The notes: generated from the letters alone by a model not told the origin. A stretch of 26,338 nt of DNA from JBDKGV01 sp039798005 (GCA_039798005.1 JBDKGV010000011.1:1-26338); one strand, 5' to 3'. Positions 8,309 to 16,038 are shown, counted from the first letter of the stretch. Made by a program: numbers and translations.

Positions 8309-8344
8309 CTTGTAAATTACAATATGTACTTAGCGATTTACAAG
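8309..8344 (-). promoter_or_regulatory. Promoter with inverted repeat upstream of the DUF4143 gene
   Basis: CTTGTAAAT (8309-8317) and ATTTACAAG (8336-8344) form a perfect 9 bp inverted repeat with an 18-base spacer. On the minus strand TTGTAA (-35-like), an 18-base gap and TAATTT (-10-like, 8319-8314) lie inside these arms. The ATG follows six bases after TAATTT. A repressor bound to both arms would cover the whole promoter. Confidence 0.6.
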
Positions 8345-8373
8345 CACAAGTCAAACAAACCTTCGCCCCCAGC

Positions 8374-8838
8374 CTACGCCCCGACCACAAACCGCTGCCG
8401 CACCACGTGCCCCCAGACCGGATCGTCGTGATGGTCCTCCTCGAAGCGACCCTGCGTAAACTCCCCCACGGCGCGGCGCCAGAAGGCCGTGGCGTTGGAG
8501 GCGCCGGCGATCTGCTTGATCTCCCAATTCCCCGGAAAGCGCCGCCACAGGCTTTGGGCGAAGCGAGAACCCGTCAGCCTTCCCCGGAAGAGCGGCACCA
8601 CATAGAACTCGCGCACCTCATGCTCGTCCCGGTCCGACTCGATGGCCGCCAGACCCGCCGGGGTCTCGCCCAGATACAGGAGATGCCCGTGGACATTCCC
8701 GCCCAAGTGCGTGTCGAGCGCAAAGCGGCCGTCGCTTCCCGGCTTCTTCCCCGTGAGCGGCGAGAACTCCGCTTCGTAGGCTTGCACCAGGTTCAGATAG
8801 ATGTCGAAGTTCCCGGCATCGACGTCCACGACCTCCAT
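8374..8838 (-). CDS. GNAT-family N-acetyltransferase
   Basis: The sequence reads as a GNAT fold. An N-terminal helix (DIYLNLVQAYEAEFSPLTGKK) is typical of one acetyltransferase subgroup. A central beta pair follows (HLLYLGETPAGLAAIESD), then the strand EVREFYVVPLFRGRLTGSRFAQSLW, equivalent to the acetyl-CoA pyrophosphate-binding motif with Arg/Gly (usually R/Q-x-x-G-x-G/A). Next come IKQIAGASNATAFWRRAVGEF and a terminal strand. The substrate cannot be told. I use the ATG at 8838 (154 residues). A GTG at 8898 would overlap the preceding stop as GTGA and add 20 residues, which would make this the last coupled gene of the dprA-kdsB run. Confidence 0.8.
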   Translation of the reverse strand: MEVVDVDAGNFDIYLNLVQAYEAEFSPLTGKKPGSDGRFALDTHLGGNVHGHLLYLGETPAGLAAIESDRDEHEVREFYVVPLFRGRLTGSRFAQSLWRRFPGNWEIKQIAGASNATAFWRRAVGEFTQGRFEEDHHDDPVWGHVVRQRFVVGA

Positions 8839-8894
8839 CGCGACGCCGCCACCGTCCAAGCAGCGGGTCCCGCTTTCCACATCGACCAGGAGCC

Positions 8895-9377
8895 TCACAG
8901 ACCGAGCCCGTACCCGATGTAGGCTGAAGCATCGGCATCGGAGGATGCGCCCAGAATCCCGCCGCGCAGAAGTGCGCACCAGAACGAATAGCTGATCTCG
9001 GCGCCAAAGCGCGAAGCCTTGTCATCATGGGGCCGGAAAACGACGCCTCCAAGACGGAACGAGCCAAGTCGCAGGTCACCAACCCCATGCCCCTGCCAGA
9101 ATGCCCCGTAACCGGCCCGGATCATCGCGCCTTCCTGCCCGAATTCCAGGCTTGCGAACCCTCCTTTGAGATCATCCTGGGGCGCCTTGCCGATCAGAAG
9201 CCCCAGTTCACCGCTGTAACCGTTGTAGGTGCTTTTGGTCAGCGAGAAGACGCCCATGCCCGCCACGCTGCTCTCCGAAGCCCGTGCGGGGGACATCAGC
9301 AGGAGGACCCCGACCAACGCCCCGGACCACCCGGCCCGGCCCAACGCAGTACGCACTGCATCCAAGACACAGGTCAT
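8895..9377 (-). CDS. Small outer-membrane-like protein with signal peptide
   Basis: The N-terminus has a signal peptide (hydrophobic GALVGVLLLMSPARA, cleavage expected after ARA). About 125 mature residues follow with alternating short amphipathic strands (GYSGELGLLIG, GFASLEFGQEGAMIRAGYGAFW, LRLGSFRLGGVVF, FGAEISYSFWCALLRGGI, ASAYIGYGLGL). This pattern, ending in an aromatic/Leu, suits a small beta-barrel in the outer membrane. No family is recognised. The ATG at 9377 has GGAG six bases upstream; an ATG at 9407 overlaps the kdsB stop (ATGA) and is an alternative. It is coupled to kdsB upstream and to the GNAT gene downstream. Confidence 0.7.
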   Translation of the reverse strand: MTCVLDAVRTALGRAGWSGALVGVLLLMSPARASESSVAGMGVFSLTKSTYNGYSGELGLLIGKAPQDDLKGGFASLEFGQEGAMIRAGYGAFWQGHGVGDLRLGSFRLGGVVFRPHDDKASRFGAEISYSFWCALLRGGILGASSDADASAYIGYGLGL

Positions 9378-9403
9378 CATGAACTCCAAGGAAAATGCCG
9401 AAC

Positions 9404-10165
9404 TCATGGCCTCGGCGGCGGATTGAGCACCGCGGGCGAGGCCTCCCGCTCCAGCCAGCGCTCAACCTGTGCCACATGCTCCGGCCGGTCGACCGCCAGA
9501 CGTGGCATGTCGCGAACCAAGGCTCGCACCGCCATGCCATTGTCCAGGGCACGCAACGGCTCGATGCGACGGGCCTCTTCGCGCGGCGTCTGGGCAAGCG
9601 AGGCGAAGCGCTCCAGCACCTCGCAGCGCCCGGCGTAGAGCCCCACATGGATGCGGGAAGTCGCCACCAGGTCCGCCGGCAGTTCGCGATGGAAGTCGAA
9701 GGCTCCGGACACCTCGCGGGCGGGATCCTCGAGGCAGATCTTCACGATGTCAGGATCCGTCAAATCCTCCGTGGTCAATCCCTTCGCCTCGGCGCAAGTC
9801 CAGAGCGCATCGGGATCGGTCGGCAAGAGTTTGACGATTTCCGTCAAGATCCCCGACGGAAAGACCGGCTCGTCCCCTTGCAGGTTCACCACCCATTGCG
9901 AATCCAACTGGCCCGCCGCCCACGCCACGCGATCGGTTCCCGTGGGAAAGACCGGCGTGACCAGGGAATCGATCCCCCACTGGCGGCAGACCTCGGCGAT
10001 CTCCTCGTCCTCGCAGACCACCACGACCTTGGAAAAGCAACGAGCCGCCAGCGCACAGCCGGCGGCTCGGACCACCAAGGGCACCCCGGCGATCAAGGCC
10101 AAGGGTTTGCCGGGAAATCGGGAGGAGGAAAGCCGGGCCGGGAGCAGGCAGTCCACGGCCACCAT
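9404..10165 (-). CDS. kdsB: 3-deoxy-manno-octulosonate cytidylyltransferase (CMP-Kdo synthetase)
   Basis: KdsB activates Kdo with CTP to CMP-Kdo for lipopolysaccharide inner core synthesis in the cytoplasm, so the organism should have a Kdo-containing outer membrane. Family signatures: PARLSSSRFPGKPL near the N-terminus (nucleotide-binding loop), VVVCEDEEIAEVC, TGTDRVAWAA, the metal/CTP-site strand VVNLQGDEP, RIHVGLYA, and an EARRIEPLRALDNG end equivalent to the usual EQLE-x-LR-x-L-x-x-G. Length is 253 residues, typical. ATG at 10165 is chosen because MVAVDCLLPARL is the canonical start; it falls one base after the gatC stop (TAAGATG). The stop overlaps the next possible start. Confidence 0.95.
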   Translation of the reverse strand: MVAVDCLLPARLSSSRFPGKPLALIAGVPLVVRAAGCALAARCFSKVVVVCEDEEIAEVCRQWGIDSLVTPVFPTGTDRVAWAAGQLDSQWVVNLQGDEPVFPSGILTEIVKLLPTDPDALWTCAEAKGLTTEDLTDPDIVKICLEDPAREVSGAFDFHRELPADLVATSRIHVGLYAGRCEVLERFASLAQTPREEARRIEPLRALDNGMAVRALVRDMPRLAVDRPEHVAQVERWLEREASPAVLNPPPRP

Positions 10166-10166
10166 C

Positions 10167-10460
10167 TTATACGGCGCCGATGACCTTCGGAACGGTGAAG
10201 AAGCCATCGCGGGCCGTGGGCGAATTGGCCAAGGCGACCTCGCGAGGCAACGATTCCTGGACGACGTCGGGACGCAGAGGACGCGGCGAATTGTCCGGGT
10301 GCATCATCGGCTCGATGTCGGAAAGATCCAGCGAGGCCAGTTCTTCCAGATGCCCGAGGATGGGCTGAAGATCGGCGGCCACCTCTTCGAGGCGATCCTC
10401 CGGGATATGAAGACGGGAGAGGAGACCCAGCTTGCGGACGACATCGGCGGTCAGTTGCAT
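10167..10460 (-). CDS. gatC: Asp-tRNA(Asn)/Glu-tRNA(Gln) amidotransferase subunit C
   Basis: GatC is the small subunit of the GatCAB amidotransferase that converts mischarged Glu-tRNA(Gln) or Asp-tRNA(Asn). At 97 residues it has the usual length and motifs: VVRKLGLLSRLHIPEDRLEEVAADLQPILGHLEELASLDLSDIEP, then DNSPRPLRPDVVQESLPREVALANSPTARDGFFTVPKVIG. gatA and gatB are not adjacent, so the complex is encoded at split loci. The ATG is 13 bases after the stop of the nitrilase gene. No Shine-Dalgarno is present; TATCTT lies six bases before the ATG, which suggests an internal promoter giving a leaderless gatC-kdsB transcript. Confidence 0.95.
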   Translation of the reverse strand: MQLTADVVRKLGLLSRLHIPEDRLEEVAADLQPILGHLEELASLDLSDIEPMMHPDNSPRPLRPDVVQESLPREVALANSPTARDGFFTVPKVIGAV

Positions 10461-10472
10461 GGCTGAAAGATA
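10461..10472 (-). promoter_or_regulatory. Candidate internal -10 element before gatC
   Basis: On the minus strand TATCTT (10472-10467) is followed by TCAGCC and then the gatC ATG. The hexamer and spacing are the same as before the lipoprotein gene at 5512. There is no ribosome binding site in the 13-base gap after the upstream stop codon. Confidence 0.45.
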
Positions 10473-10473
10473 T

Positions 10474-11211
10474 TCACTCGCGACGGTCGGCGAAGGCCGG
10501 GAAGCGTTTGCGATGCATCTCCACCTGGCCGAGTTCCAGAACCGTCACCGAAAGGCCGGGGGCCGTTCCCGCTTCCAGCACCGTCTGGCCGTACGGATCC
10601 ACCACCGTGGAATGCCCGCTGTGGCGTGTCTTGGGATCGTCACCCACCCGATTGACTCCCACCACCCAAGCCTGGTTCTCGATGGCCCGGGCCGCAAGCA
10701 GGGTGCGCCAGTGCGGAAGCCGTGCCGTCGGCCAGTTGGCCGGCAAGAGAATCATGTCGTACTCGTGCGAACGGGTCCAGAACTGGTACGGAAAGCGCAG
10801 GTCGTAACACAGCGATGGCAGGATCCGCCAGTTCTCGAACTCCCAGATGTCCGGAGTCCTTTCGCCGCTTTGGTAGGCATCCGCCTCACCGCCCGGCACA
10901 AACAAGTGCCGCTTGGCATACCGTCCGATCAGCTCCCCATCCCGCCCTCGCAGGAACAGCGCGATCTCCCCGGCATCCCCCACGCAGTAGGCCACGCCCA
11001 TGCCGTGGTCCCGGGCCAGACCTGCAAAGAACGCGTGATCTTCGCCACGGACCTGGGTCTTTTCCGCGTCCATGGAAAAACCCGTCAGGCACATCTCGGG
11101 CAGGACCAGGAGGTCGAGGTGAGGTTGCTCCCCCACGCGCCGCAGGATCTCCGCCTTGGAGGCCTCTGGATCTTCCCAAGCGGGGGCGTATTGAAGCAGA
11201 CCAAGTCGCAT
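10474..11211 (-). CDS. Carbon-nitrogen hydrolase (nitrilase superfamily, omega-amidase-like)
   Basis: The Glu-Lys-Cys triad of the nitrilase superfamily is visible: E39 in LVLPEMCLTGF, K100 in YAKRHLF, and C135 in PSLCYDLRFP. The CYDLRFP context and the 245-residue length match the YafV/Nit2 omega-amidase branch, which hydrolyses alpha-ketoglutaramate and related amides and serves in metabolite repair. Other supporting segments are LLPANWP, WRTLLAARAIENQAWVVGVNRVG and GHSTVVDPYG. The start ATG has GAGGGA six bases upstream. It follows the ftsB-like gene by 10 bases and precedes gatC by 13, so it is part of the dprA-to-kdsB run. Exact substrate is inferred only. Confidence 0.9.
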   Translation of the reverse strand: MRLGLLQYAPAWEDPEASKAEILRRVGEQPHLDLLVLPEMCLTGFSMDAEKTQVRGEDHAFFAGLARDHGMGVAYCVGDAGEIALFLRGRDGELIGRYAKRHLFVPGGEADAYQSGERTPDIWEFENWRILPSLCYDLRFPYQFWTRSHEYDMILLPANWPTARLPHWRTLLAARAIENQAWVVGVNRVGDDPKTRHSGHSTVVDPYGQTVLEAGTAPGLSVTVLELGQVEMHRKRFPAFADRRE

Positions 11212-11221
11212 GAGATTCCCT

Positions 11222-11539
11222 CTATTGGGCGGTCGTGTCGATGAAGCGCACCAGCACTTCTCCCGGCCGGGTCAGTCCGGCACGGCGTGCGGCAAGCGTG
11301 ATCTCGACCGAATCCCTTTCAAGGCGATTCAGTCGGGCTTTCAATTCCCGAGTGACCACGCGCAGGGAGTCGTTGTCCAAGCGCATCCGCTCGATGCGCG
11401 ACTCGTTGGAGCGTTGCCGCAAAATGCCGTAAGGGCCCCATGTCCATGTGTACAGCCCGAATCCACCCACAGCAAGCACGACCCATCGACCGATGTGCAG
11501 GCGTTTCTGAGGCGGTACGGTTCCTTGCGTTTCACTCAT
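11222..11539 (-). CDS. FtsB/DivIC-like septum formation initiator
   Basis: This is a small bitopic membrane protein of 105 residues: a short cytoplasmic N-terminus, one transmembrane helix (WVVLAVGGFGLYTWTWG), then a coiled coil (RIERMRLDNDSLRVVTRELKARLNRLERDSVEITLAARR) and a GLTRPGEVLVRF end. That arrangement, including the final RPGEVVVRF-like motif, is characteristic of FtsB/DivIC divisome proteins that pair with FtsL. The ATG at 11539 has AGGG six bases before it and is preferred to the upstream in-frame ATG at 11563. It lies between dprA and the amidase in one apparent operon. Confidence 0.85.
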   Translation of the reverse strand: MSETQGTVPPQKRLHIGRWVVLAVGGFGLYTWTWGPYGILRQRSNESRIERMRLDNDSLRVVTRELKARLNRLERDSVEITLAARRAGLTRPGEVLVRFIDTTAQ

Positions 11540-11573
11540 GGCGACCCTGCAAGGTAGCTCCACTCATCCGTTT

Positions 11574-12722
11574 TCAAGCCGGAGCGTACACTCCCCCGGA
11601 AAGTCGCTGCACTCTCCCCTTGACCTCAAGCTGTGCCAGCTCGGCCAAGACCCCCGGCAAGGAACGCCCCAGCCGCAAGCTGATTTCCTCTCCACTGAGG
11701 GGTTCGGTTCGCAAAAGCGCCTGCACCGGGCTCTGCTCAACGACCTCGCCGGGCAGGCTCAGGACCAGATTCGTGCGCCACCCGCAGGCATCCGACAAAT
11801 CCTGGGATTGAGCGCAAAGTGCCGCTCCCTGACGCAAAAGCCGATGGCATCCGCCAAAGCTCTCAAAGCCGACCGGCCCGGGAACGGCCAGCAGCTCCCG
11901 ATTCTGCTCCAAGCAGTCGCGCGCCGTGATGAGCGCCCCGCTGTTCACCGGCGCTTCCACCACGACCACCGCCCGGGAAAGTCCCGAGATGATGCGGTTG
12001 CGCCTGGGGAAGGTGGTCGGGGTCGGCGGTGTCCCCATCGGAAGTTCCGAGACCAGCAAGCCTTCTTCGGCGATCCTGTCAAAAAGGGCGCTGCGCTGAT
12101 TTTCCCCGAACTGATCCAGCCCGTTGCCCAGCACCGCGACCGTTTCGCCGCCTTCATCCAGGGCCGTGCGGTGCGCAATCTCATCGATTCCCATGGCAAG
12201 CCCCGAGACGATGCGGATTCCCTGATGCACCCAGTCCTGCACCAGCGAGCGGCAGGAGAGCTTCCCGATGTCCGTCGGGCGGCGGGTGCCGACCACCCCC
12301 ACCGGGCGCAGGTGGTCCGCAGGCAACCGCCCCTTCACCCACAGGACGGGCGGGGCCGAACTGATCTCGCGCAAGCGCCGAGGGTAAGCCGCATGATCAT
12401 AGGCGATCAATTGGACATTGTGCATTTCCGCCGCCTCCAACTGACGGCAGGCCCAATCCAGATCCGGGCCTTGAGAAAGCGAACGGATCACCGAAGCCGG
12501 CATGGCAAGGGTTCCATCCGACAATTCCCGGTGACTGGCGCCAAAAATGCGGTCGGGGGTTCCGAACCTTTCCACCAAGGCGGTGGTCCGCACCGGGCCA
12601 AGCCCTGAGACGCGACTGAGCGCAAGCCACAGCTCCAATGCCCCGGTTTCGGCCGGCTCCCCGGCCCACCAGGGCTCGCAAAGGCTGAGTTCTGAAGACG
12701 AAAGGATGGCAGAAGAGATCAT
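11574..12722 (-). CDS. dprA: DNA-processing protein DprA
   Basis: DprA (Smf) binds incoming single-stranded DNA and loads RecA during natural transformation. The N-terminal part has a helix-hairpin-helix-like segment (LSRVSGLGPVRTTALVERFG). The Rossmann-like core carries VGVVGTRRPTDIGK, IVSGLAMGIDEIAHRTAL, TVAVLGNGLD, the family hallmark FPRRNRIISGLSRAVVVVEA, and SGALITARDCLEQNRELLAVPGPV. The C-terminal 60 residues form the winged-helix domain (EPLSGEEISLRLGRSLPGVLAELAQLEVKGRVQRL). Length is 382 residues, typical. The ATG at 12722 has AAGG nine bases upstream and lies 22 bases from the divergent mazG start, so its promoter must sit inside mazG coding sequence. Confidence 0.96.
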   Translation of the reverse strand: MISSAILSSSELSLCEPWWAGEPAETGALELWLALSRVSGLGPVRTTALVERFGTPDRIFGASHRELSDGTLAMPASVIRSLSQGPDLDWACRQLEAAEMHNVQLIAYDHAAYPRRLREISSAPPVLWVKGRLPADHLRPVGVVGTRRPTDIGKLSCRSLVQDWVHQGIRIVSGLAMGIDEIAHRTALDEGGETVAVLGNGLDQFGENQRSALFDRIAEEGLLVSELPMGTPPTPTTFPRRNRIISGLSRAVVVVEAPVNSGALITARDCLEQNRELLAVPGPVGFESFGGCHRLLRQGAALCAQSQDLSDACGWRTNLVLSLPGEVVEQSPVQALLRTEPLSGEEISLRLGRSLPGVLAELAQLEVKGRVQRLSGGVYAPA

Positions 12723-12744
12723 GGCATCATACCTTGGTGAGAGT

Positions 12745-13527
12745 ATGGAACCAATATACTACTCATTTGAGCAACTGCGCAAGATCATGACGCAATTGCG
12801 TGCGCCCGGCGGCTGCCCATGGGATCGCGAACAGACCCACGACAGCATCAAGGGATGCCTGCTGGAAGAGGCTCACGAGCTCCTGGAAGCCGTCGATCTC
12901 AAGGACGACCATGCCATGGCCGAGGAATTGGGCGATCTGCTGCTGCAAGTCGTCTTCCACGCCGAGATCGCCACGGAGGAAAAACGCTTCACGCTGGATG
13001 AGGTCATCCACGAGATCGCCGCCAAGCTGGTGCGCCGCCATCCCCATGTGTTCGGGGAAGTCGAGGTCGCGAATTCCTCGGAGGTGGTGCGCAACTGGGA
13101 AGCCATCAAGAACACCGAAAAGGGCAAGGAAGACCGCAAAAGCCGCATGGACGGCATTCCCGGCGGCTTTCCCGCGCTCCTTCGCGCCCACAAGGCCCAG
13201 GCCCGTGCCGCCAAGGACGGATTCGACTGGCCCGATGCGGCTCCCGTCTGGGACAAGATCGCCGAGGAGGAGGTCGAACTGCGCGAGGCCATCGCAAGCG
13301 GCGACGCAAGGCATGTGGAGGAGGAATTCGGCGATCTGCTCTTTGCCTGCGTGAACCTCGGGCGAAAGCTCGGAATCGATTCCGAAGCCGCCCTCCTGTC
13401 CGCCAGCCGCAAGTTCGAGACCCGCTACCGTCACATGGAAGCTCAAGCCTCGGTGGAAGGCTCCCCTCTGGCCGGACGCAGCTTGGAGGCGCTTGAAGAG
13501 CTTTGGGTGAACGCCAAGCGATCCTGA
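12745..13527 (+). CDS. mazG: Nucleoside triphosphate pyrophosphohydrolase MazG
   Basis: MazG hydrolyses (d)NTPs to NMPs and pyrophosphate, a house-cleaning role. Both MazG domains are present. Domain 1: FEQLRKIMTQLRAPGGCPWDREQTHDSIKGCLLEEAHELLEA, with the metal-binding EExxE and ELGDLLLQVVFHAEIA motifs. Domain 2: EEEVELREAIAS plus EEEFGDLLFACVNLGRKLGID. Length from 12745 is 260 residues, close to the E. coli protein as I recall it. The start at 12745 is chosen by homology (YYSFEQLRKIM is the usual opening); upstream in-frame ATGs at 12706 and 12721 overlap dprA and are less likely. The ribosome binding site is poor (GGTGAGAGT). It is followed 75 bases later by purD. Confidence 0.95.
   Translation: MEPIYYSFEQLRKIMTQLRAPGGCPWDREQTHDSIKGCLLEEAHELLEAVDLKDDHAMAEELGDLLLQVVFHAEIATEEKRFTLDEVIHEIAAKLVRRHPHVFGEVEVANSSEVVRNWEAIKNTEKGKEDRKSRMDGIPGGFPALLRAHKAQARAAKDGFDWPDAAPVWDKIAEEEVELREAIASGDARHVEEEFGDLLFACVNLGRKLGIDSEAALLSASRKFETRYRHMEAQASVEGSPLAGRSLEALEELWVNAKRS
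12753..12782 (-). promoter_or_regulatory. Candidate dprA promoter inside the mazG coding start
   Basis: On the minus strand TTGCGC (12782-12777), an 18-base spacer and TATATT (12758-12753) precede the dprA ATG by about 30 bases. That leaves a leader containing the AAGG ribosome binding site. The AT-rich TATATT stands out in GC-rich coding sequence. Confidence 0.5.
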
Positions 13528-13602
13528 CAAACGGATATCCCGATCGATCCAAGACAAGAACCGCCTGTGCCGCACTCAAAGGACATAACTAACTTGACTT
13601 CC

Positions 13603-14901
13603 ATGAAGATTCTTCTGGTCGGATCGGGCGGGCGCGAACACGCCATGGCTCGCAAGCTTTTCGAGAGTGCCACTAAGCCTGAACTCCATTTCGCCCCCGG
13701 CAACCCGGGCTTCGACAGCCTTGGGCGTCTGCACCCGGTGGCTTCCGACGACATCGAAGGACTGGTCCGCTTGGCTTGTGAGCTTGCGGTCGATTTCGTC
13801 CTGGTCGGACCCGAGATCCCCTTGGCTCTCGGCCTGGTCGATCGGCTTGAAGCCGCGGGCATCAAGGCGCTGGGCCCCACCCAGGCCGCTGCCCGCATCG
13901 AAGCCAGCAAGGCCTTCTCCAAGGACCTGATGGCCCGCTACGGCGTGCCCACCGCAGCCTATGTGAATTTCACCGAGTTCGAACCCCTGATCGCCCATTT
14001 GACCGAATGCCCCGTCCCCGTCGTGGTCAAGGCATCCGGCCTTGCCGCCGGCAAGGGCGCCGTCGTGTGCATGACCCGCGAAGAGGCCCTTGAGGCCGGT
14101 CGCTCCATGCTCGGCCCGGACCGCCAGTTCGGCGAGGCAGGTGACGAAGTCGTGGTGGAGGAATTCATGAGCGGCGAAGAGGCCTCGATCTTCGCCCTGT
14201 GCGACGGCTCCAGCTATGTGCTGCTGCCCTCCGCCCAGGACCACAAGCGCATCTTCGACAACGACCTCGGCCCCAACACCGGTGGCATGGGAGCCTATTC
14301 CCCCGCCCCGCGCGCCACGCCTCAGGTCTTGGCAACCGTGTGCCAGAGCGTCATCGAACCCACCCTCAAGGGCATGGAACTGGAAGGCTGCCCCTTCAAG
14401 GGCTTCCTCTTCGTGGGCATCATGCTCACCAAGACCGGCCCCAAGGTGGTCGAGTTCAACTGTCGCATGGGCGATCCCGAGACCCAGGTCGTGCTTTCGG
14501 TACTGGAAGCCGACTTCGTGGACCTCTGCCAAGCCGCCATCGACGGCAAGCTCAGCGATGTGCATGTGCCTTCGCCGCGCAAGCACGCCGCCGTGGTCGT
14601 GATGGCCTCCGAGGGCTACCCCAACGCCTACCCCAAGGGCCGTCCCATCCAAGGTCTGCTCGAAGCCGGTTCGCTGGAAAACGTGCGCGTCTACCATGCC
14701 GGCACGGTCCTGGACAACGAAGGCCATGTGGTGACCGCAGGCGGTCGCGTGCTTGGCGTCACCGCCCAAGGCGATTCGCTCAAGGATGCCGTGGACCGCG
14801 CCTATCAGGCGGTTGACAAGATCTCCTTCCAAGGGGCCCAAGCCCGCCGCGACATCGCCCAAAAGGGCCTCGCGGCTTGGGCCGAGCTCGCCGGCAACTG
14901 A
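13603..14901 (+). CDS. purD: Phosphoribosylamine-glycine ligase
   Basis: PurD (GAR synthetase) catalyses the ATP-dependent second step of de novo purine synthesis. The 432-residue sequence has the N-terminal KILLVGSGGREHAMARKL, ELAVDFVLVGPEIPLALGLVD, and the ATP-grasp region VPVVVKASGLAAGKGAVV. It also has GEEASIFALCDG, the PurD signature QDHKRIFDNDLGPNTGGMGAYSP, and the metal-binding VEFNCRMGDPETQ. The ATG at 13603 gives the canonical MKILLVGSGGREH start. There is no good Shine-Dalgarno; TAACTT lies seven bases upstream, so a leaderless start is possible. Its stop codon shares a base with the next start (TGATG), coupling it to the DUF3108 gene. Confidence 0.97.
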   Translation: MKILLVGSGGREHAMARKLFESATKPELHFAPGNPGFDSLGRLHPVASDDIEGLVRLACELAVDFVLVGPEIPLALGLVDRLEAAGIKALGPTQAAARIEASKAFSKDLMARYGVPTAAYVNFTEFEPLIAHLTECPVPVVVKASGLAAGKGAVVCMTREEALEAGRSMLGPDRQFGEAGDEVVVEEFMSGEEASIFALCDGSSYVLLPSAQDHKRIFDNDLGPNTGGMGAYSPAPRATPQVLATVCQSVIEPTLKGMELEGCPFKGFLFVGIMLTKTGPKVVEFNCRMGDPETQVVLSVLEADFVDLCQAAIDGKLSDVHVPSPRKHAAVVVMASEGYPNAYPKGRPIQGLLEAGSLENVRVYHAGTVLDNEGHVVTAGGRVLGVTAQGDSLKDAVDRAYQAVDKISFQGAQARRDIAQKGLAAWAELAGN

Positions 14902-15620
14902 TGCGTCCGCTTTTCCTCGTGCTGGTGGCGGCGACGCTGGCATCTGCCCAGATGGCCGTCCACCTCGGGGAAAAGCTTCGTTTTCAGGTCAGTTGGGGCT
15001 TCATGACCGCCGGCTATGCCGACATGATGTGCCTTCCCGACGGCGCGGGCGCGGTGATCCGCACCGTCGCCACTGCCAATGCGACCGTCCAATCCTGGTA
15101 CCCGGTCCACGACACCCTCGAAAGCCGGGTCGGGATCGACGGCTACCCCACGCGCTTCGAGAAGAAGGTGCACGAGGGCGACTATTGGGCCAACTTCCGC
15201 ACCGTCTTCAATCGCGAAGCCGTGACCGCGGTGGTCTCCGGCACCTCCAAGGGCAAGGGCAAGCGCCCCGACAGCTCAATGGCCACCAGCCCCGAGGTCC
15301 ACGACCTGCTTTCGGCCTTCTACGCCTTCCGCCGCATGGACTACAAGATCGGCCAGATCTCCCGCCTGGACCTGCTGGACAACCGCAAGTTCTACAAAGG
15401 GGTCGAGATCCACTGCCTGCGCAAGGAGACCATCACGGTCCCGGCGGGCAAGTTCGAGTGCCTGGTGATCGAGCCCAAGATCCACGCCGAGGCCCTGTTC
15501 AAGGCCAAGGGGAGCCTCCAGGTCTGGCTCACCAACGACGCCCGCCGCATTCCCGTGCGCATGGAGTCGAAGATCGCATTGGGCCGCATCCGCGCCGACC
15601 TGCTTCGCGTCACGCGCTAG
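14901..15620 (+). CDS. DUF3108-domain periplasmic/envelope protein
   Basis: The protein is 239 residues with a signal peptide (MRPLFLVLVAATLASAQ) and a mature part fitting DUF3108. Visible segments are GEKLRFQVSWGFMTAGYADM, HDTLESRVGIDGYPTRFEKKVHEGDY, a middle DLLSAFYAFRRMDYKIGQ, and GKFECLVIEPKIHAEALFKAKGSLQVWLTNDARRIPVRMESK. DUF3108 proteins are exported beta-rich proteins of unknown function, fairly common in Bacteroidota, Fibrobacterota and proteobacteria. Start overlaps the purD stop as TGATG, so translation is coupled. The gene converges on higA with about 60 bases between the stops and no evident terminator. Confidence 0.85.
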   Translation: MRPLFLVLVAATLASAQMAVHLGEKLRFQVSWGFMTAGYADMMCLPDGAGAVIRTVATANATVQSWYPVHDTLESRVGIDGYPTRFEKKVHEGDYWANFRTVFNREAVTAVVSGTSKGKGKRPDSSMATSPEVHDLLSAFYAFRRMDYKIGQISRLDLLDNRKFYKGVEIHCLRKETITVPAGKFECLVIEPKIHAEALFKAKGSLQVWLTNDARRIPVRMESKIALGRIRADLLRVTR

Positions 15621-15679
15621 ATCACGACCCTCTGCCGACAATTTCCATGCTTCCAAAATCGTTCGCAGTCCCCTGAAGC

Positions 15680-16018
15680 CTACTTGGTGAGCACATGCTC
15701 AGGGTGAAGATCCTGCGCACGTGGAATCCTGCTCAACTGCCCGGCCAATTCCTGGTGGGCACGATAAAGGTCCACATCCGACTGCGCACGGATCCAGAAC
15801 TCCGCGTCCATGCCGAAAAACTGCCCGAGAAGGATCGCGGACTCTGCCGTGATTCCCCGACGGCCATGCACAATTTCATTGATTCGCTGAAAAGGAATGC
15901 TCAGCGAACGCGCCAATTCGGCCTGGGAAATGCCCATCGGCTCGAGAAAATCCTTGAGCAGAACCTCCCCCGGGTGAGTGGGAGCGCGATGCCTTGGTAA
16001 ACCAACGCCTTTGCTCAT
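15680..16018 (-). CDS. higA: HigA-family antitoxin
   Basis: A HigA-type (addiction-module antidote) protein of 112 residues. The N-terminus RHRAPTHPGEVLLKDFLEPMGISQAELARSLSIPFQRINEIVHGRRGITAESAILLGQFFG is the typical HTH_3 DNA-binding region of HigA, including HPGE, the G-IS-ELA turn and NEI-GRRGIT. The tail is short and helical. It is expected to bind and neutralise HigB and to repress the pair through the palindrome at 16343-16361. I use the ATG at 16018 because GGAGG lies eight bases before it; an ATG five codons upstream has a weaker site. It follows the toxin gene, the toxin-first order usual for higBA. Confidence 0.93.
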   Translation of the reverse strand: MSKGVGLPRHRAPTHPGEVLLKDFLEPMGISQAELARSLSIPFQRINEIVHGRRGITAESAILLGQFFGMDAEFWIRAQSDVDLYRAHQELAGQLSRIPRAQDLHPEHVLTK

Positions 16019-16038
16019 GTCAAGTTCCTCCATTGCCT

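Noticed and set aside
9751..9765. GTCAGGATCCGTCA-like motif inside kdsB resembling the short palindrome family
   Set aside because: Lies within conserved coding sequence and differs at the centre; most likely chance.
13576..14943. 455-codon open frame opposite purD
   Set aside because: Antisense shadow of a well-supported enzyme gene; His/Gly/Ala-rich translation without a domain.
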